NCBI GenBank assembly: GCA_025267735.1
Contig: CM046301.1
Location: 65,367,872 to 65,431,871 of the forward strand
Length of the DNA: 64,000 bases
Direction of reading: 5' to 3'
Origin: Mactra quadrangularis
Lineage: Eukaryota; Mollusca; Bivalvia; Venerida; Mactridae
A model generated the notes under the pieces. The model saw only the letters and a program-made list of their open reading frames with translations. It made no database searches and was not told the DNA's origin. The translations under genes were made by a program, and so were the position numbers. Shown here piece after piece: positions 60,418 through 64,000 of the stretch. Position 1 is the stretch's first letter, and every line of letters begins with the position of its first letter.

Positions 60418-61371
60418 CTAAAACTCAGTAATCTGTAATTCTTGTTCATAAAAACTACCTGTAATTTCTTCACCTTTTAAATCCTTTATTTTATAAGTAA
60501 TAGGATTTGTATTTAAAACCTCTTCAATTACAAATATTTCTCTAGTCCAACGAGTAGTATAACCCTTTTCAAATTTACCTTTCTTTTTTGTTATTCTTAC
60601 TCTGTCTCCAACTTTGAATTTAGGCTTTTTAATTTCTGTTTCCTTTTCTGGATATAAATTTTCATACACTGTTAATATATTTTCTAATTTACTTGCTTCA
60701 ATAGGTGTCATTTTAATAGAAGAATGAACTGTATTGTTATAATCTTTAACTAAATCATCTAATACATCATAATATTTATTAGTTTCATGAGCAGTAAAAT
60801 ATTTATACATATTTTGTTTCATAGTTCCTATCCATCGTTCTACTACACTAGATTTTTCTTCATTCTCAGTTGAATATAACTTAATGTTATTATCTTTTAA
60901 CAATTCTTTTACTTGTCTATTATAGAATTCAGATCCTTTATCCGACCAAATAAACATTGGTTTTCTTTCTTTAAATAATGTTTTAAATACTTCACTTACT
61001 GTTACTCCTGTTTTATTTTTTAAAGGAATTAACCAACCATATTTACTAAACACATCTATAACTGCTAGTAAATATTTATAGTGTTTGTTTTGTTTTGAGT
61101 ATTGTTGCATATCTACCAAATCAACTGCCCATGTTTGATCTATTGAATCAACATGTACACGTCTTTTAGGAAAAGATTTTATAACTCTGTGATGTAATTC
61201 GTCTGCTAATTTATTTGTTAGAAGGGAACCTATAAATCTGTTTTTGATAGATCCACACTCAGAACATTTTCCTTTTAACATTTGTCTATTATTAGCTGTT
61301 GTTACTTCTTTGACTGAATTATTTTCAGTATGTTTTTTACAACTTAAACAATATATTTTTGGGTGATCCAT
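60418..61371 (-). CDS. Polinton-type integrase with N-terminal zinc ribbon
   Basis: 317 aa from ATG 61371 (an in-frame TTG further out was not used). Residues 7-50 form a zinc ribbon, YCLSCKKHTENNS...KCSECGS, with Cys8, Cys11, Cys36, Cys39, resembling the DUF5679 domain of Polintons and large DNA viruses. The rve integrase core follows: Asp84 (WAVDLVDM), Asp144 (IWSDKGSEFY) and Glu178 (SSVVERW), i.e. 33 residues between the last two. The C-terminal 70 residues (KFKVGDRVRITKKKGKFEKG) form an SH3- or chromo-like DNA-binding end. It would insert the element with short target duplications. Convergent neighbours are absent; it diverges from the next ORF with 15 bases between ATGs. The frame is undamaged. 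Confidence 0.9.
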   Translation of the reverse strand: MDHPKIYCLSCKKHTENNSVKEVTTANNRQMLKGKCSECGSIKNRFIGSLLTNKLADELHHRVIKSFPKRRVHVDSIDQTWAVDLVDMQQYSKQNKHYKYLLAVIDVFSKYGWLIPLKNKTGVTVSEVFKTLFKERKPMFIWSDKGSEFYNRQVKELLKDNNIKLYSTENEEKSSVVERWIGTMKQNMYKYFTAHETNKYYDVLDDLVKDYNNTVHSSIKMTPIEASKLENILTVYENLYPEKETEIKKPKFKVGDRVRITKKKGKFEKGYTTRWTREIFVIEEVLNTNPITYKIKDLKGEEITGSFYEQELQITEF

Positions 61372-61386
61372 TTTTAACAATAAAAA
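61372..61386. promoter_or_regulatory. 15-bp divergent intergenic region
   Basis: Only TTTTAACAATAAAAAA-type sequence separates the integrase and zinc-protein ATGs. Promoters must lie within the opposing coding regions or be shared. Such compactness fits a virus-like genome rather than a host locus. Confidence 0.5.
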
Positions 61387-61623
61387 ATGAACGAAGGAAA
61401 AGTTTGTAGTAAATGTAATGAATATAAAACATATATTAATTATTACAAAGAATCTAAAGCTCCTGATGGATTAAGAGCAAAATGTAAAAAATGTTTATAT
61501 TATGTTAGAAGAGATCACAGAGAAAGAAATAAAGAAAAATACAAAAAATCTTATCAAGAATTTATTGAAAGAAATCCGGACTATCAAAGTAATTATTATT
61601 ATAGAAATAAAATACCCAATTGA
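61387..61623 (+). CDS. small zinc-binding protein, 78 aa
   Basis: Four cysteines in two CxxC pairs (Cys7, Cys10, Cys33, Cys36: VCSKCNEYK...AKCKKC) precede a Lys/Arg/Tyr-rich helix (YVRRDHRERNKEKYKKSYQE). The pattern resembles the zinc-knuckle N-terminal part of HNH-type proteins of phages and large DNA viruses, but no HNH catalytic triad follows, so nuclease activity is not supported. A nucleic-acid-binding role is more likely. It is followed 17 bases later by the polymerase ATG on the same strand, suggesting co-expression. Confidence 0.7.
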   Translation: MNEGKVCSKCNEYKTYINYYKESKAPDGLRAKCKKCLYYVRRDHRERNKEKYKKSYQEFIERNPDYQSNYYYRNKIPN

Positions 61624-61640
61624 AATTTAAACCTATAAAA

Positions 61641-64000
61641 ATGACCGATAAAAAATCCTTCAAAGATCTTATTACTGAAACTGTTATTGATGATATTGAT
61701 GAAAATAATATAACTAAATATATAAACTTATTAAAAGATAAAATAGTTATTAATCAATTTCCTTTAAAAATAAAACTAACAATAACAAGTGAATTTTCAA
61801 CACCTATGGCATTTAATATAGTAGAAAGTCATTACTCTCATCCTATTCAAATTATCCTAACACAAAATAATATACAAACATTCTATGAAACTTTAATACA
61901 TAAATTGGAAGCTTGGATAGATAGATTTCAAGAAAGAGGATCTGGTTTTGTTTTCATGAATATTAAGATGGTATTAGTAAAACAATATAAATATGATTAT
62001 CAGAAAGCTTCATCTTATATTCCTCTTCAATTTAAATCAATAAATATTATAAATGTACAAAATAAAGATGATAATAAATGTTTCTTGTGGTCTATATTAG
62101 CAAAGTTATATCCTGCAGAAAATAAAAATAAACAAAGAGTATCCAATTATAGAAATCTTGAAAATAAAATTAACATGAAAGGAATTGAATATCCTGTACC
62201 AATAAAAGATATCTCAAAAGTAGAGAAACAAAATAATCTAAGTATAAATGTATTTGCGTTAGAGGACCAAACAAATAAAGAATCTTTATATCCAGTTTAT
62301 ATTTCAAACGTAGAAAGCGAAAATATGATTGATCTCTTATATATTGAAAACAATGAAAATACTCATTATTGTTTAATTAAAGATTTAGATAGTTTTAGAT
62401 ATGATAAGAATAGGAATAAACAATTTACATGTAGAAATTGTTTACAAGGATTTCAAAGAGAAGAAACATTAAAAAAACATAAAGAAATATGTTTTGATAA
62501 TGAACAATGTAAAATTATAATGCCTAAACCAGAAAAAAATATTCTTAAATTTGAAAATTATCATTTTAAAAACAAACTACCATTTGTTATCTATTCTGAT
62601 TTCGAATCAAATAATATTCTGTTATCTACCACACAACCAAATCCAGATAAATCATATATAAACCCAATACGTAAACAAAAAATTAATAGTTATGGTATAT
62701 ACGTTCATTCAGAATATCCAGAAATATATAAACCACAATACTTTTCTTATGTTGGTCATGATGCAGTAGAAAAATACGTTGAAAAAGTAATAAAGATATT
62801 TAAAGAAATAAATTATAATATATACCTTAATGAAAAGAAAAAACCAATATTAAATAAATATGAAGAAGATGAATTTCAAGAAGCAACAGAATGTTATATT
62901 TGCGGAGAAGAATTTGTGGAAATAAAAAGTGATGAAGAAAATGAATCATTTCATTCTGAAAAATATAATAAAGTAAGAGAACATAATCATCTGTCAGGTA
63001 AATATAGAGGAGCAGCGTGTCAATCATGTAATACAAAAGAAGGTAAAGCAACAAAATTAATACCTGTGTTCTTTCATAATGGATCAAATTATGATTTCCA
63101 CTTTTTAATTGAAGAACTAATGAAATATGAAGATAAATATAATAAAGTAAAGATCCTTTCTAAAAACTCAGAAACATATATTTCTATAGAATATGGTTCA
63201 AATTATAAAAAATTAAGATTCCTAGATTCATATAGATTTATGTTAAAAGGCTTATCAGATATTGCTAAATCAATGGATGAGTTTCCTATTTTAGAAAAAG
63301 AGTTTGATGGAAATATTTCTCTACTAAAACAAAAAGGATTCTATCCATATGAATATGTAGATTCTATAAAGAAATTAAAAGATAAGAAATTACCTGATAT
63401 TAAAGAGTTTTATTCCACATTAACCCAAAAAACTATCACAGATAAAGAGTATAAACATGCTCAGAAAGTTTGGGAACATTATAATTGTAAAACTTTGAAA
63501 GATTATCATAATTTATATCTTAAAACAGATGTTCTTATTTTAGCAGATGCATTTGAAAAATTTAGAAAATTCTTTTTAAAACATCATAATATTGATCCTG
63601 CATATTGCTATTCTGCACCAGGATTGACATGGCAATGTGGTTTAAAATATACTAAAGTAAAATTAGATTTATTAACAGATGTTGATATGTTACAAATGTT
63701 TGAAAAAGGAATAAGAGGTGGATTCTCTGGTGTTCTAGGTCCAAGACATGTAAAAGCATTTAATAAATATACTCCTAACTATCATGATAATGGAAATAGA
63801 ATATTAGATTCACACGAAATGAAAGAATGTTTAGAAATATTAAAGAATGGAGGAAACTTAAATGATTACTTATTAGAAAAATATTTATTATATCTTGATG
63901 CAAATAATTTGTATGGTTGGGCAATGTCACAGAAATTACCAACTAAAGATTTTAAATGGGAAAAAGATTTAGATTATTATAAAACTATTCCAAAAGGAAG
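61641..64000 (+). CDS. family B DNA polymerase (protein-primed type), 3' end outside window
   Basis: Open from ATG 61641 to the window end, 786 codons without a stop. The N-terminal region has FLWSILAKLYPAE and NINVF-type motifs usual in Polinton/adintovirus polymerases. A C2H2-like finger follows at about 264-284 (FTCRNCLQGF...LKKHKEIC). The exonuclease has motif I YSDFES (Asp320, Glu322) and motif II NYDFHF (Asp485). Between them sits an endonuclease VII-like zinc/HNH module (Cys418, Cys421, His448-Asn-His450, Cys460, Cys463). Palm motif A, YLDANNLYGWAM, is at 751-762 (Asp753). The palm is incomplete, so motif C is not visible. It would replicate the linear element, probably primed by a terminal protein. 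Very A/T-rich codons (AAA, TAT, AAT) set it apart from the host exons. Confidence 0.9.
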   Translation, partial: MTDKKSFKDLITETVIDDIDENNITKYINLLKDKIVINQFPLKIKLTITSEFSTPMAFNIVESHYSHPIQIILTQNNIQTFYETLIHKLEAWIDRFQERGSGFVFMNIKMVLVKQYKYDYQKASSYIPLQFKSINIINVQNKDDNKCFLWSILAKLYPAENKNKQRVSNYRNLENKINMKGIEYPVPIKDISKVEKQNNLSINVFALEDQTNKESLYPVYISNVESENMIDLLYIENNENTHYCLIKDLDSFRYDKNRNKQFTCRNCLQGFQREETLKKHKEICFDNEQCKIIMPKPEKNILKFENYHFKNKLPFVIYSDFESNNILLSTTQPNPDKSYINPIRKQKINSYGIYVHSEYPEIYKPQYFSYVGHDAVEKYVEKVIKIFKEINYNIYLNEKKKPILNKYEEDEFQEATECYICGEEFVEIKSDEENESFHSEKYNKVREHNHLSGKYRGAACQSCNTKEGKATKLIPVFFHNGSNYDFHFLIEELMKYEDKYNKVKILSKNSETYISIEYGSNYKKLRFLDSYRFMLKGLSDIAKSMDEFPILEKEFDGNISLLKQKGFYPYEYVDSIKKLKDKKLPDIKEFYSTLTQKTITDKEYKHAQKVWEHYNCKTLKDYHNLYLKTDVLILADAFEKFRKFFLKHHNIDPAYCYSAPGLTWQCGLKYTKVKLDLLTDVDMLQMFEKGIRGGFSGVLGPRHVKAFNKYTPNYHDNGNRILDSHEMKECLEILKNGGNLNDYLLEKYLLYLDANNLYGWAMSQKLPTKDFKWEKDLDYYKTIPKG

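Larger units (their letters stand above)
59797..64000. mobile_element. Polinton/adintovirus-like element, left end
   Basis: A very AT-rich block carrying a retroviral-type integrase (minus), a small zinc-binding protein (plus) and a family B DNA polymerase (plus). Integrase plus protein-primed-type PolB defines Maverick/Polinton elements and adintoviruses. The left boundary is probably near 59797. The right part (capsid, protease, ATPase if present) lies beyond the window. All three frames seen are intact. Confidence 0.8.

Noticed and set aside
62827..63087. 86-codon minus-strand frame inside the polymerase
   Set aside because: Shadow of the PolB coding strand.

Overview
The window looks like nuclear DNA of a marine invertebrate, most likely a bivalve mollusc. 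It is AT-rich, with short exons split by long introns that use GT...AG boundaries. It carries a secreted coiled-coil C1q protein (a family greatly expanded in bivalves), molluscan-type tRNA-derived SINEs, many small inverted-repeat elements, a CR1-like retrotransposon with a 2A-like peptide, and a Polinton/adintovirus-like DNA transposon. Species cannot be assigned from the sequence alone.

Layout. 1-2.4 kb: intergenic, with one small ORF (1199-1345). 2.46-5.45 kb (+): two-exon C1q-domain gene. 5.5-14 kb: no host gene seen, but SINEs, foldback elements and MITEs. 15.7-22.9 kb (-): six-exon two-pore-domain potassium channel of 314 aa, whose phases join exactly. 23-39 kb: no convincing host gene; it holds SINEs, palindromes, an 860-bp inverted-repeat element and copy A of a locus duplicated about 19.5 kb downstream. 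39.0-47.4 kb (+): seven-exon ankyrin-repeat and SOCS-box gene of about 620 aa. Its introns hold two MULE-like MITEs with 9-bp target duplications, SINEs and a pearl/Helitron-like tandem-repeat element. Another MITE lies 14 bp after its stop codon.

48-58.6 kb: nested repeats, then copy B of the duplicated locus, split by a 5.5-kb insertion on the minus strand that carries a decayed CR1-like LINE (2A peptide, PHD finger, APE endonuclease, YADD reverse transcriptase). 59.0-59.8 kb: a 42-bp minisatellite arranged as a head-to-head palindrome. 59.8-64 kb: left end of a Polinton/adintovirus-like element with integrase (-), a small zinc-binding protein (+) and a protein-primed-type family B DNA polymerase (+) that runs off the window.

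The three clear host genes appear unrelated in function: extracellular lectin-like recognition, membrane K+ leak conductance, and a probable Cullin-RING ubiquitin-ligase adaptor. Most of the remaining sequence is mobile-element history. Exon models were built by hand from splice consensus, phase and family motifs; transcripts were not available.
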